Assembly (NCBI GenBank): GCA_027604685.1
Contig: JADHYX010000027.1
Span: forward strand, 18,767-82,766
Direction of reading: 5' to 3'
Source of the DNA: Lobulomyces angularis
Lineage: Eukaryota; Chytridiomycota; Chytridiomycetes; Lobulomycetales; Lobulomycetaceae
DNA: 64,000 bases
Position numbers and translations under genes: made by a program
The notes under the pieces: model-generated
Databases searched by the model: none
The model's input: only the letters and a program-made list of their open reading frames with translations
Told to the model about the DNA's origin: nothing
Part shown: positions 25,348 through 36,800 of the stretch, in pieces
How positions within the stretch are numbered: the first letter of the stretch is position 1
Layout: each line of letters begins with the position of its first letter

Positions 25348-25560
25348 ATGATATTAAAAACTAGTTAACACTTCTTTTTGGCATTTAATAAAATTTTTTT
25401 GTAAAAAAAGGCAACAGAACTGCAAAACTTCGAATCATTAGAATCTACAAGGAGAATTCAAGCGGTATTTCACATGTTAAATTCCTATCCTTTATTAACA
25501 ATTGAATTAAAAACACTTTCAAAAACATTGCAAAGTATTGCACATATTTCATTGAAGTGA
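25348..25560 (+). CDS. Possible 53-residue coiled-coil protein (KxDL/BORC-like?)
   Basis: A two-exon model: ATG at 25348, intron 25364-25417 (54 nt), stop at 25558-25560. The product (KLQNFESLESTRRIQAVF, then a leucine-patterned helix to SIAHISLK) is amphipathic and open over 49 codons in a region otherwise full of stops. The spacing of R-x-x-x-F-x-x-x-x-x-x-L-x-x-E-x-K-x-L resembles the C-terminal helix of KxDL-motif proteins, which act in lysosome-related BORC/BLOC complexes, but the KxDL motif itself reads KTLS. The short length may mean an upstream exon is missing. I treat the family assignment as a guess. Confidence 0.35.
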
Positions 25561-25910
25561 TAGAGATGGAGGGTTGCAACAGATCCAATATCTTCTTGTA
25601 TGAATTTAACAAATAAAAGTTCAAAAGAAAAATAAAAGTTTTTTTTATTTACCATGTCCAGAAAACAACATTAAACGAATATTTTATGATCTATTCAAGA
25701 TTTATTAAGTGTCTTTAAAAACCCATTTTTTTTATTTTTTATTTTTGTTGGGGTTTAAAAGCAAAAATTATCAAAAGTATGTGTCCTCAATTTCTAACTT
25801 TCTTGCCATGAACAAATTATTGCAAATTTTTTTTAGCTGACGTTGTTAAATAAACATCTACTTCTTATTTGTAATAATTTATTTAATTTTATTCCATTTT
25901 TTTTAGAAAT
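25561..25910. other. Intergenic region and probable 5' leader intron of Sar1
   Basis: No coding signal. Immediately before the Sar1 ATG there is a GT...AG segment (about 25869-25906, GTAATAATTT ending TTTTTTTTAG) that looks like an intron in the 5' untranslated leader, leaving AAAT before the start codon. Confidence 0.4.
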
Positions 25911-26996
25911 ATGTTTCTTGTAAATTGGTTTTGGGATGTGTTAAGTAGTTTGGGTCTAGTAAACAAAAACGCTAAAATATTATTTCTCGGTTTGGACAAC
26001 GCTGGAAAAACTACGCTATTGCATGTCTTAAAAAATGACAGGTTCATTTGATTTTCTTTTATTTTAAAAACTTAACATTTTTAATACAGAATCGCCGTTT
26101 TACAGCCTACCCTTCATCCAAGTAAGTTTTGATTATATTTAACATGAAACTCTTTCCAGAATAATTTTTGCTACATTAAACACGTATATGTTTAAACAAA
26201 ATTGTTGTTGTCTTTCTTGTAATTTTCTTTTTTCAATAAAGCGACACAGTTAAAAGTTCAATTTACTGGTGTATTGCACTGCGCAATTCAACATCAGTAT
26301 TGTTAACTAAGTCTTATTTTCGCAACTTTTCATCACTTGCAAAGAATTTTTTTTCCAACAAAAAACAACACTTTAATTTTCATTAACCAAGGATTTATCT
26401 TTTTTTAATGATTAAGCTTCGGAAGAATTGGCTATTGGAAATGTTAAGTTTACGACGCACGATCTTGGTGGTCATAGACAAGGTATAGTTTTTAATGAAA
26501 AAGAAATTTGTTAAAAACTTTAAGCTCGTCGCTTGTGGAGGGATTATTTTCCAGAGGTAGATGGTATTGTTTACCTAGTTGATTGCGCAGATTATACAAG
26601 ATTTCATGAGAGTAAAGCTGAATTAGATGTATAGTTGAAAAAAAAAGAATTGGTTTTTAAATTTTTTTTTAACAGAACCTTCTAGCTATCGAGGATCTTT
26701 CTAAGGTTCCTTTTGTTGTTTTAGGAAATAAAATTGATGCCCCCAACGCAGTCAGTGAGGAAGATTTACGTGGGGCATTAGGTAATTAAAAGACGATTTT
26801 ATATCTTAGATTTTGTAGGGTTATGGCAAACTACAGGCACAGGAAAAAATATAAACAAAGATATTAGACCAATTGAATTATTCATGTGTTCCGTTGTTAT
26901 GAGACAAGGCTATGGTGATGGTGAGATCATTTTTATCTGTCAATTTTATTTAATACATTATAATTAGCATTCCGTTGGTTGTCTCAATTTCTTTAA
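25911..26996 (+). CDS. SAR1: Sar1 small GTPase (COPII coat assembly)
   Basis: Initiates COPII vesicle budding at the endoplasmic reticulum. The N-terminal amphipathic segment [16 protein letters not shown] is the membrane-inserting helix diagnostic of Sar1 rather than Arf. GTP-binding motifs follow in order: G1 GLDNAGKTT, switch I QPTLHPTSEEL with its Thr, G3 [17 protein letters not shown]4 [10 protein letters not shown] and G5 CSVV. The tail ends [12 protein letters not shown], the canonical Sar1 C-terminus. Six or seven short introns interrupt it. One is unusually long for this genome (about 26120-26417, roughly 300 nt) and carries no visible gene. Confidence 0.96.
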
Positions 26997-27334
26997 GTTT
27001 AACACTAAAAATATGAGAGAAATATTTTTTTAGTCATACTTATTATTTTTTGTAGTTTCTAATAAATTATCTTTAATAATTTGAAAATTAGTTGAAGTCA
27101 GTATTCTTTTTGTAGGAGGGACAAACGTATTCCCAAGGAATATAAGTATTTAATAAACAAAAATACATAATGGATAAATTATTAAAATCAACTGTAATGT
27201 ATTATCATATATTATTGTACTTTAGTTAAATTAATTACAATATTTAAAACAATTCAGAAAAATTATACAATTAAATTATTTTAACAATGAGGTAAAGAGG
27301 AAAAAATAAAAATCAAAGAACAGACAAGTAATTT
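26997..27334. other. Convergent intergenic region
   Basis: These 338 bases lie between the 3' ends of Sar1 (+) and soluble adenylyl cyclase A (-). The stretch is AT-rich and likely holds both transcript ends. No gene is seen. Confidence 0.5.
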
Positions 27335-30300
27335 TCAGCCAATGCCACTCCTATCGTCATAACTTTGATCATTAACTGACATGCCATAACTTTTACTTTC
27401 GGTATACCCATAACTTTTGCTTTCCAACCCGTAGGATTTTGATTCAGACTGCCCATAACTTTTGCTCTCAATACCACTCTCCATACCACTCTCCATTTCA
27501 CTGCCAGATTCCGGTGCACCCCCACTAGGAACTCCACTTGGCCCATGTTCATCACTCCGCATTTTTTTCTGCTTTCCATGTTTTCGCTTTTTATCTTTAC
27601 GTAAAGCGGTTGCTTTTTCAAACTCATAGGATGCTCCGATTCTTCTTAATAGCTTTTGTGCTTCATGAGCGTGATGATTACTTTCACTGTTGGATGTACT
27701 AAATTTAGCTATTCGCAGATGTAAAAGCCCTCTTACGTACAGCAAATCCGAAACTCTTCTACAAGCTAATCCTTTTTTCCATGCAGCAATCGCCCTTGGT
27801 GGTGCTTTATTCCGTATCAAATATCGGATTCCTTTAAACATGTATCTAATAGGATGTGCTAAAGTCATATGTCGCATTATTTGACCTTTTCCTAACCAAT
27901 CCTCCACATCTGTACACACTTTTTCTACATTTTTACGAAAACTCATTTCGCTTCCAAGTCCTGCATCGAAAACCCCCAACAAAACTGCAGCACAGTGAAC
28001 CAATCCAGCTAGTGCCAGCCAGTGATGTGGACCTCCTGCCGAAGCAGCACCACCTCCCCAGGCGTTAGAGGCATTTGCGGATCTGCTATGTTTTCTTCGA
28101 TTTTGCAAATTTCTTAACTCCGAGGCATGTTCTAACAGTATTTTCATGAAATTTTCCAACAAAAAACCAGAATTCAATCTAAAATCTGCCTCACTCGTTA
28201 AACCTAAATGGTTCATTCCTAAAATCGGATCTCCTTTATGTCTCTCAGGAATTTGTGCCCATAGTAATTTAAGCTTACTGGACATTTCAGCAATCTCTGA
28301 ATCGTTTTGTGTTGTAGTTAAAAGGTTTGCTAGTGTCATTTTGCATCCCCACACTTTTCCTTCCCAATTTCCTTCCTGAGTAGCGATAGCAAAAAGATCA
28401 CGTGAAGCTTTCAGTGATTGGGACCTTGCTCCAGACATGTGAATCACTATTGCTCTCATCCTTAGTGCTTCGGCTCTCATTGAACAATCTCCGGACATCA
28501 TTTCCAGAAACGGTAAAGCGGCTAATCTTCTCATTGAAGACCCCCACTTCCCCATGAGAAATAAGGTTAAGGCGGTAGATAAGACAATTGATACAGTATG
28601 GGAAAGATCTAACCTTTGATCATGCTTTGAAGCAGATTCCAAGTATCGCAAAGCCATCCTTTTTTTCCCTTCACTAAACCACGACAATGCTCCACACATG
28701 GAAAGAAACCTTGCATAAAGAGCATCATGTGGAAAGCCTTCAGAGACATTAGTGCCTTTAAAGACTGCATACGTGTGTTCTTTTATTTGTCCGGTATTTA
28801 AGTAAATCTGAGCCAAAGTAGCTAGTGCCCTTCTAACATTGTGTAAACCGAGATTTTTTTTATCCCTGAGCATTTCCGCTAGCTCAATAGCCATGGGATT
28901 AAACTGCATTTCCTCCGAAACCAAATTTCTTGCAGCTTCATAAGCTTTAGATATATTGCTGGTGCTCATACTCGTTAAACTTCCTTGGCTGTTTTGATCA
29001 TTAACATCAGGAAACTGTGATGGTGCTGATGTTGTTTGCGTGTCTCCCGATAGTAATATAGGGTATTGGGACCTCGTCGCTGCTTGAGTTCTAACTTTCC
29101 AGCTTAAAACAATAGGATTTTTGGGAAATGCTTGGCCAAGCAAATTTAAACATTCCAGTAAATGATGCTCGCACCTCTGGTCATCTCCTTTCATAAAGTA
29201 TGCTTCCCCAAGCTCCCTATGCCAAGTAGATTTTGTTACAGCATCGAAAGTTGCTGGTTTATGCGGCAACTTCATGGCTTGTTCCGCTCTTTCTAACAAA
29301 TTTGTATAGTGCTTTATGGCTTCACCCATAGAATTTTTTTCAAAATAAACATGAGCAACAGCTTCTAGATAACTGAGCTTTTTCAAAATTTGCTTATCAT
29401 CAGTTTCGGAATAATGCTCATACAGTGGTAACAGCAACCTATGCCGATTATTTGCATCCAAAACTCTCTCATAATATGTTGCAATATTCAAATGTAACTG
29501 TTGCCTTTGAGATATTACCATCATCGTGTAGATGGATTTCTTCACTACTGATGACTTAAATTGTATTAGCACACCATCCAAATCTCCATCTAAACGATGC
29601 AAAAAGCTATATTTGTCCAAAGCTTTTATTTGATTTGCTATAAGTTCTATGGTATCACCTTGAAACATTTCATTGAACCCCGGTGTATCTGAAAGTAAAT
29701 ACAAAACATCCTCTAAAAGAAAAGGTTGGCCTAATACAGATGCAACCTTTAAAAAAAGTTGAAAATTTGCATCCAATCGGTCAAACTGTGCAACCAAAAC
29801 ACTTTGCAAGTTTCCACCTACAGCAACTGACTTTTCAAAATCAAAATCGTCTTTATTTAGTTTTAATTCGCCGCTTTCAGTGACTTTGCAGTGACCTGAC
29901 TCCTTGAGAGCTACAACCATAGATTTAATGTATAAAGGAATTCCCCCAGTTCTTTTTTGCACATTTTCTATAATCGCAGAGCTAATGGAAGTTATTTGTA
30001 TAGGGGATGGGTAGTTTTGCATAATAACTTTAGAAGTTTCTTCGGTTGATAAACCTTCCAGCGTAAATACCTCAGTCCGTGGATGCCTTTTAAATTTTAA
30101 GTAAGAACTTCTAGTTTCTTCATTTTCGTGGTATTTGTCGGGACGTGAAAATATGCAAATCATTACTCTAGGGCAAGATACTCCCAATTCCCACAGTAAT
30201 TCCCAAGAAAGTGGATCCATCCATTGAGCTTCATGTACCATAATTACCATAGGATTATCTTCAGTTAAAACATTTATAATCCTTCTAACTAAATCAGTTA

Positions 30301-33300
30301 GTTCATTGATACGAAATTTTCCTTGCAGTTTTGCATAAACTTCTGATTGATTGAATTCAAAAGGGAATATTAAATTTAACAGCGCAGTTTGGGTTGGTGC
30401 TTCACCGCACTTTATGAAGGCCTGTCTTAACCTCTCTTCGAATGCATACCATTTTTTATGAACGCCTTCTGAAACTTTTGATTCGGGGAAGGTTCCGATT
30501 GCTTCAGCTGACTGAACTGTTTTCAATCTGAAGTTGGAAGTATGTGAATTATCCGCTGTCGTTAAAACAACTTGTTTAAACTTTTTTTCCCTAACACTGA
30601 TTTTAGCACCAGCTTGAGGTTGCCAAGAAGCTGATTGAGAATTTAGTACACTTGCACCATTTGCAGGAAATTCTTTCACTTCACTTTTCTTATTCGTCAT
30701 GCTAGATTTTATTTGCCCTTTTGTTCGTTGCTGTTGCTGAGAGTGTGATTGAGTCCCTGGTGGTCTTCTTCCACCTTCCTCTTCCATTGATACTTTAGAA
30801 ATTTTGTCATTTCCGTGTTCTGATTTGTCCATTAGAAATGTTGGTGTTCTTGTTTCAGATGCAACTCTGTTTTCCTTTACCTCCATTGCTTCTATGGCAG
30901 TCAGAATGTCATTAACAATTTCTCGCCATATGTAGTATCTTGTAGATTTTTCCATTTGAGCGGAATGGCCAGTTCTGAACATTTGTTAATGAAAAAAAAA
31001 ATTTTTTTTTTCTACCCAATGCGATAACCACATTTTTCAGCTTCTGTTTGAGTCCATCTAGCAAGTGTAGATAATCCCATACCCCCATCAGCCTCAATAA
31101 CAAGCATTCTAGGGCCATTCGAAGTAGCATGAGCCTCTAAACTTTCTTCAATTAGTTTTCTTTCTCCTTCACGACCAAGAATAACAAATGTTTCAGCGTT
31201 AAGATTTTTTTTGGTAGATTCTTCTCTTATTTTTTTTGGAGTATATATAGCAATTGGGTGCGATTTTCCTTTTACTTTTATTTCTCCCAAACTTTCAAAT
31301 AAAAATTCGTTATCACACATATTGTAGGTTTTTTCATCACATAATATAGTTTGCTTGCATTTAACACTACACATCAATCTAGCTGCCATATTAATTGCGT
31401 CTCCCATCTAAAGATATGAACCGTTAAATTTTTAAACTTCATTAATTATATTTTATTTTTTTATTGCGAATACATATACAGGTTAATATATAATTTTGAA
31501 TGTTAACAATAATAAAAATATAATTACCACAGCGTATTCTATTCGATTTTCATTTCCAACTCCACCTATTGAAACCATACCAGTGGTTATACCAATTGAA
31601 AAGTCATCAAATACATTTAAAAATCTTTCACATATTTCCAAACCAGCTTTTAATCCATAACTTGCATCATTTTCATGCGCCAGTGGTGGTAAGCCAAAAA
31701 AAATTAATATTGTTGCTCCTTTATCATCGACATGCTTTTGTCTTAATGAACCTTCATATTTTCGAAGAGCTTCTTGAACAATTGACATCGCCTCCTGGGC
31801 GGCGTCAACGGTTGCTCGGGTATCCCATTTTGTTAAAGATCCTAATTTAATAAATATCGTAGTAATTTGTCTAGATTCTCGTAAGGACATTAATTCAGTT
31901 AATCCTGCGTCAACCTTAAATAATCTACTTTGATTAATATCTGTTTGCAATTTGTATAGAGCCGAAGGATTAATGTATAGTTTGTATAATTCCAAAGCCG
32001 TTTCTTGTACTGTAGTAAGGTGCTCCTCAGCTATGTTAACTCCTTGTGGTGCTTGAAGTATCATTGAATGTTTCGGCCCAAATGAATGCCCATCTTCTGT
32101 CAATGAAGGGGAGGCTGCCAATAAAGATTGTCTGGCTCTATTTTTTGCATTTTCTAAACCAGTTAAAATTATACATCTTTTGTCATAAGATCCAATTCCA
32201 ACTGATGCAATGTCGACAATAGTAGAAAAGCATTTCAAAGCTTGATGAGATAATGCCAACTCACCTAAAATAGTTTGAATTTAGAAGTTATTTCTTTGTA
32301 TGTTTTTTCATGTAAATTGTAGTGAAATTTGAAAACAAGTGTGTTTAAGGTAAAAAGGGTATAAAAACATTTCAGATTATAATATCAAATGGAAATATAT
32401 ATTAATTAGAGTATAGTTTAATCACCAATGCAGAAGATAATGTATAGGATTTTTTTATTGCATATTTATTCATTACCAGCTTTTGCGAGATCCAACACCG
32501 ATGCAAGTTGATTAACAGCGTCCCCTGCTATAAAATGCTCCCATCTGTCAATCCCACCAACAGCCACATCATAAACATGTCCAGCACCTATACCAAGATG
32601 GATTCGAAGCACTTGCATTCCGATTTCTGGTATTTCTACTTCATAACTTCCCAGTAGTTTTAATAAATCAAGGCAGCAGTGAGCTGCCTTCAATACTATT
32701 TCCCCTTTATTCACTTCCTCGTCTTTAATAGAAACTGGAGAACCTCCAGGATCAAATTTTTGTAATTTCCAATAAAATATAACAGCATCACCTAAAATAT
32801 GTTAAAATAAAAAATTGGAGTTTTGCAATACCTGCAAACTTTACAATGTCACCACCATGTTTTAAAATTATATCAATAATCTGATGGAATAAAAACGCAT
32901 TATTTAATGAATTAATTAAAATGGAAAACCTTGTCTAAATATCCTTTCATTGTTCTACAAAGAATTTCGGCTCCTTCAGCGCCTCTTTCTGCCAAACTAG
33001 CTGATAATTTTGAATAACCACTTACATCTGCCATCACCACCGCTGCGAAACTTTCATTTGCGCTGGGTTGCATATCTGTAATAAACTGATGCATTTTCGA
33101 TTGAAATATATCCTCCAAAGATTCAACTTCTTCTTCCTCTTGCTCTGTTTTTATTTCTTTTTTCCGCTTCATTTCTTCTTCTACCGACTCTTGCCACTGT
33201 GACCAACATGCATTATCACAATAATTTTTTACGTGTTTAGAAACAAAACATGGAACAATGCTTTCATATCGCAAACCATTGTATGTATTACTACTATTAT

Positions 33301-33415
33301 CATTTTCAATATTTGGTGTTCTAGGAGTTTCACTATTGGAATTTGGAGTAGGATTAGGTAAATGTAGTGCCAGAGACATTCTCCGCTCTCCAATGTTTAA
33401 CCGCATACTTTTCAT
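27335..33415 (-). CDS. Soluble adenylyl cyclase A (ADCY10-like)
   Basis: Makes cAMP from ATP; the animal enzyme is bicarbonate-stimulated and serves ciliated or flagellated cells. Six exons give about 1,880 residues. A conserved lead segment (IVPCFVSKHVKNYC) precedes cyclase domain C1, with the two metal aspartates in MADVSGYSKLS and KFAGDAVI (about 33050-32780). C2 (about 31850-31210) reads TIFIKLGSLTKWD at the position of the first metal ligand, so it lacks that Asp, as in a C1/C2 pseudo-heterodimer. Its substrate-pocket region reads YAV-GDAINMAARLM. A STAND-type NTPase follows with an atypical P-loop (ADGGMGLST) and Walker B-like VIMVHEAQWMD, then a long helical TPR-like region. The tail carries SKSYG repeats. 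Divergently paired with paralogue B. Confidence 0.93.
27360..27475 (-). repeat. SKSYG repeats at the C-terminus of cyclase A
   Basis: About five degenerate copies of E-S-K-S-Y-G, spaced 7 to 9 residues apart, end the protein. Paralogue B has only one related DEMKSYGD at the same place, so the array expanded after duplication. Confidence 0.7.
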
Positions 33416-33801
33416 ATCCTTTTGATAATGGAATCAAGAGACTGAAACTCCTGGCTTCGCTTCTTAAAAATTATCCAAAATTTTTTGAATTAATTGAATC
33501 GAAAAAAAAAAAAAAAATATAGCGAATCACAAATTTTGCAAAGAAATAAACTTTTATTGGTGATTTTGGCGGGGTTTGGAAAAAATTTTTCACTTTTTTT
33601 TAAAGAATGTTATATTTGTAAAATTGATTTTTTTTCTATGTTGGCAAAAACGAAATAATATTTGTGTAGTGTTTATGTATTATGAAAAATTTTTAGTTTA
33701 AAATTATTAATGCTGAATCCAGAACCTTTGATTGGACAATAATTGATTGGAAAAATACAAAATATAATAAAATTAAAAAAAAAGTCTGAAATTGCTGAAG
33801 T
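33416..33801. promoter_or_regulatory. Shared 386-bp region between the two adenylyl cyclase genes
   Basis: The ATGs of two paralogous cyclase genes face away from each other across this interval, so it must carry both promoters or one bidirectional promoter. It contains A and T runs (for example at about 33501-33515 and 33594-33602). I cannot point to a specific factor-binding site. Confidence 0.6.
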
Positions 33802-36800
33802 ATGAAAGAGAGTCCAGGAGTAGTCAGCTCTGCTAGACGAAACTCAGAAAATAAAAAGGAACGGTTTTCTAATATCATTGGAAATATGAGAAGAAATAGC
33901 AATACTCCTCGAAGACACTCTGGAGGTGAAAAGGATAATTTACTAAGTATGACTTCTTTTCAGCTTTCAACAGCGGGGTTAAAATTTGAAAGTATTGTCC
34001 CATGTTTTATTTCCAAGCATGTCAAGAACTACTGTGATAGTACATGCTGGAGAAACTGGATTGATGCCACCAGTGAAATAAGTAATCTAACTGAAGAAGA
34101 AAAAGATAATACTTCAATAGAAGAATTGTTTATTTCAAAAATGAAAAAATCAATAAATGACATGAGACCTGATGCTGAAGAAACATTTGCAGCGGTAGTA
34201 ATGGCAGATGTTAGTGGATACTCCAATCTTTCTGCTACCCTTGCAGAAAAAGGAGCAGAAGGAGCAGAAATTTTAAGCAAAACTATGAAGGGTTACTTGG
34301 ATAAAGTAAAAAATTTATAGAAAATAATTAAATGTTTTTATTTAACTGCTAGATTATCGATGTAATCTTAAAGCATGGTGGAGACATTGTTAAATTTGCT
34401 GGTAATTTAGAAATTTCATAAATACTCTACTTTTTTTTTTAGGTGATGCAGTGATATTTTACTGGAAACTTGAGAAATTTGATCCAGGTGGTGAATCCCC
34501 AACTAGTACCAATCAGTCCGAAGAAATAACTCGCGGAGAAATAGTATTAAAGGCTGCCCATTGTTGTCTTGAGTTACTAAAATTACTAGGAAGTTATGAA
34601 GTTCACATACCAGATCAGGGGCAAAAAATATTGCGCATTCACCTAGGAATAGGTGCGGGAACAGTTTTTGATGTGGCAGTTGGTGGTGTTGATAGATGGG
34701 AACATTTTATTGGTGGTGATGCTGTAAATCAATTGGCCTCTGTGCTTGATCTCGCCAAAGCTGGTAAGTTCTGTTACATTAAAATAATGAAATATAAAAT
34801 TACAATATTTACCGACAATACATTTGGTGTTCAATAAAAAAATTTATTTACACTATAAACAAAACTAAAATTTAAACTAATCCATTAAAGGTGAGTTAGC
34901 ACTATCTCACCAAGCGTTAAAATGCTTTTCCACAATTGTTGATATAGCATCAGTGGGAATTGGATCATACGATAAAAGATGTATCATATTGACTGGATTG
35001 GAATCTGCGAAGAGAAAAATGAGACACCTTCCAACTAATAAAATGTCAATGACTGAAGATTCTGTAATAACGAACGACTCTGCACCAGTATTAAAAAAGA
35101 TTAGATCCACTGTTGGTCAAAATGTCGGGAACGGAATAGTAGAAACTGTTGAATTTGACGAATCAATGGCATCGTTAGATGCAGTCCATATCTTACCAGA
35201 TTTAGTTCAAAGTGCGACAGTAGATATGTATAAGCTTTTCATAAATCCGTCCGCTTTATACAAACTGCAAACAGATATTAATCAAAGTAGATTATTCAGA
35301 GTTGATGCTGGATTGACGGATTTAATGTCCCTTCGAGAATCTAGACAAGTAACCACCATATTTATTAGAATTGGGGCTTTAACAAAATGGGATTCTGAAG
35401 CAACCTTAAATTCTGCACAGGAAGCTATGACATTAGTGCAAGGAGCACTTCGAAAATATGAAGGTTCATTAAGACAAAAGCATGTCGATGATAAGGGAGC
35501 AACAATATTAATTTTTTTTGGCTTACCACCCCTGGCACATGAAAATGATGCTAGTTTAGGGTTAAAAGCAGGATTAGAAATATGTGAAAAGTTTAATGAT
35601 TTATTTGATGACTTTTCAATTGGTATAACCACGGGTATGGTTTCAATAGGTGGAGTTGGCAATGAAAATCGAATAGAATATGCTGTGGTATGGTCAAATT
35701 GCAATTTTCTTTTTAAAATTTTTAAAACAACTAGATGGGCGATTCAATAAATATGGCAGCTAGACTAATGTGCTCACAAAAGTGCAAGGGATTAATATTA
35801 TGTGATGAAAAAACTTACGCATTATGTGAAAGCGAATTCTCTTTTGAAACTTTAGGTCAAATTAAAGTTAAAGGAAAGTCTCATCAAATTTCTATATTTC
35901 AACCAAAAAAATTAAAATCAAATGAGTTAAAAAAGCAAATACAACCTGAAAATGATATATTCATTGGGAGGGAAAGGGAGAGACTTATCATTGAAAATAT
36001 TTTGAAAGCACATGTGACTACTTCTGGACCAAGAATTTTAGTCGTAGAAGGAGACGGGGGAATGGGTATTTCAACACTAACAAGATGGACTGATTCTCAA
36101 GCAGAAAAAATGGGATGTTATGTTGCGTAATATATAAAGGATTAAAAATTGTTCTTAATATTATTTTTAGCACTGGGAATTCAGCACAAATTGAAAAAAC
36201 AACACGTTATTACATATGGAGAGAAATAATTACAGAATTTTTAAGCATTGTTGAATCATTAGCTGACAACCCCAATCGCACAACCAATCTTTCTGAAACC
36301 AGAATTCCCACTTTTTTAATGACTCATAAGGAGGATAAAAGTAGCAAAGTCTCTAGCTCTACTGAAGAAGGTTCTTCAGGCAGGAAATCTGGAGTTAACT
36401 CTATGGTGGGAGTAGGTGGAGCATCTAAAAAAAGTGGAATGAAGAATACGCGTAGAGTAGAAAAGTCAGCGATTTCCAGTGTTGGAATTCAATCAAGCAA
36501 CTCAACCGCATTTGCTGCCTCCAGCAAAAGGGGAAAAATTCCTAATGCAAGAGGAAAGCCTATGATTAATGACGACTTTAGACCACAACTTACTTCTTCT
36601 ACTTCAACAGAAGCTTTAGCGACACACTCAATAGTTCCAAACAATTTGCCGGCCAATGCTATGCGCAAATGGGCTGCATTTGAAGAAAATCTTAGAAAAG
36701 GATTAATAAAGATGGGAGAGGCACCCTCTCAAACAGCATTAATGAATTTGGTGTTTCCATATGAATTTCACCAAACCGATGTATATGTGAAATTACAGGG

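Noticed and set aside
27313..27627. Alternative frame over the cyclase A C-terminus
   Set aside because: It overlaps a repeat-rich coding tail in another frame and has no domain or start context.
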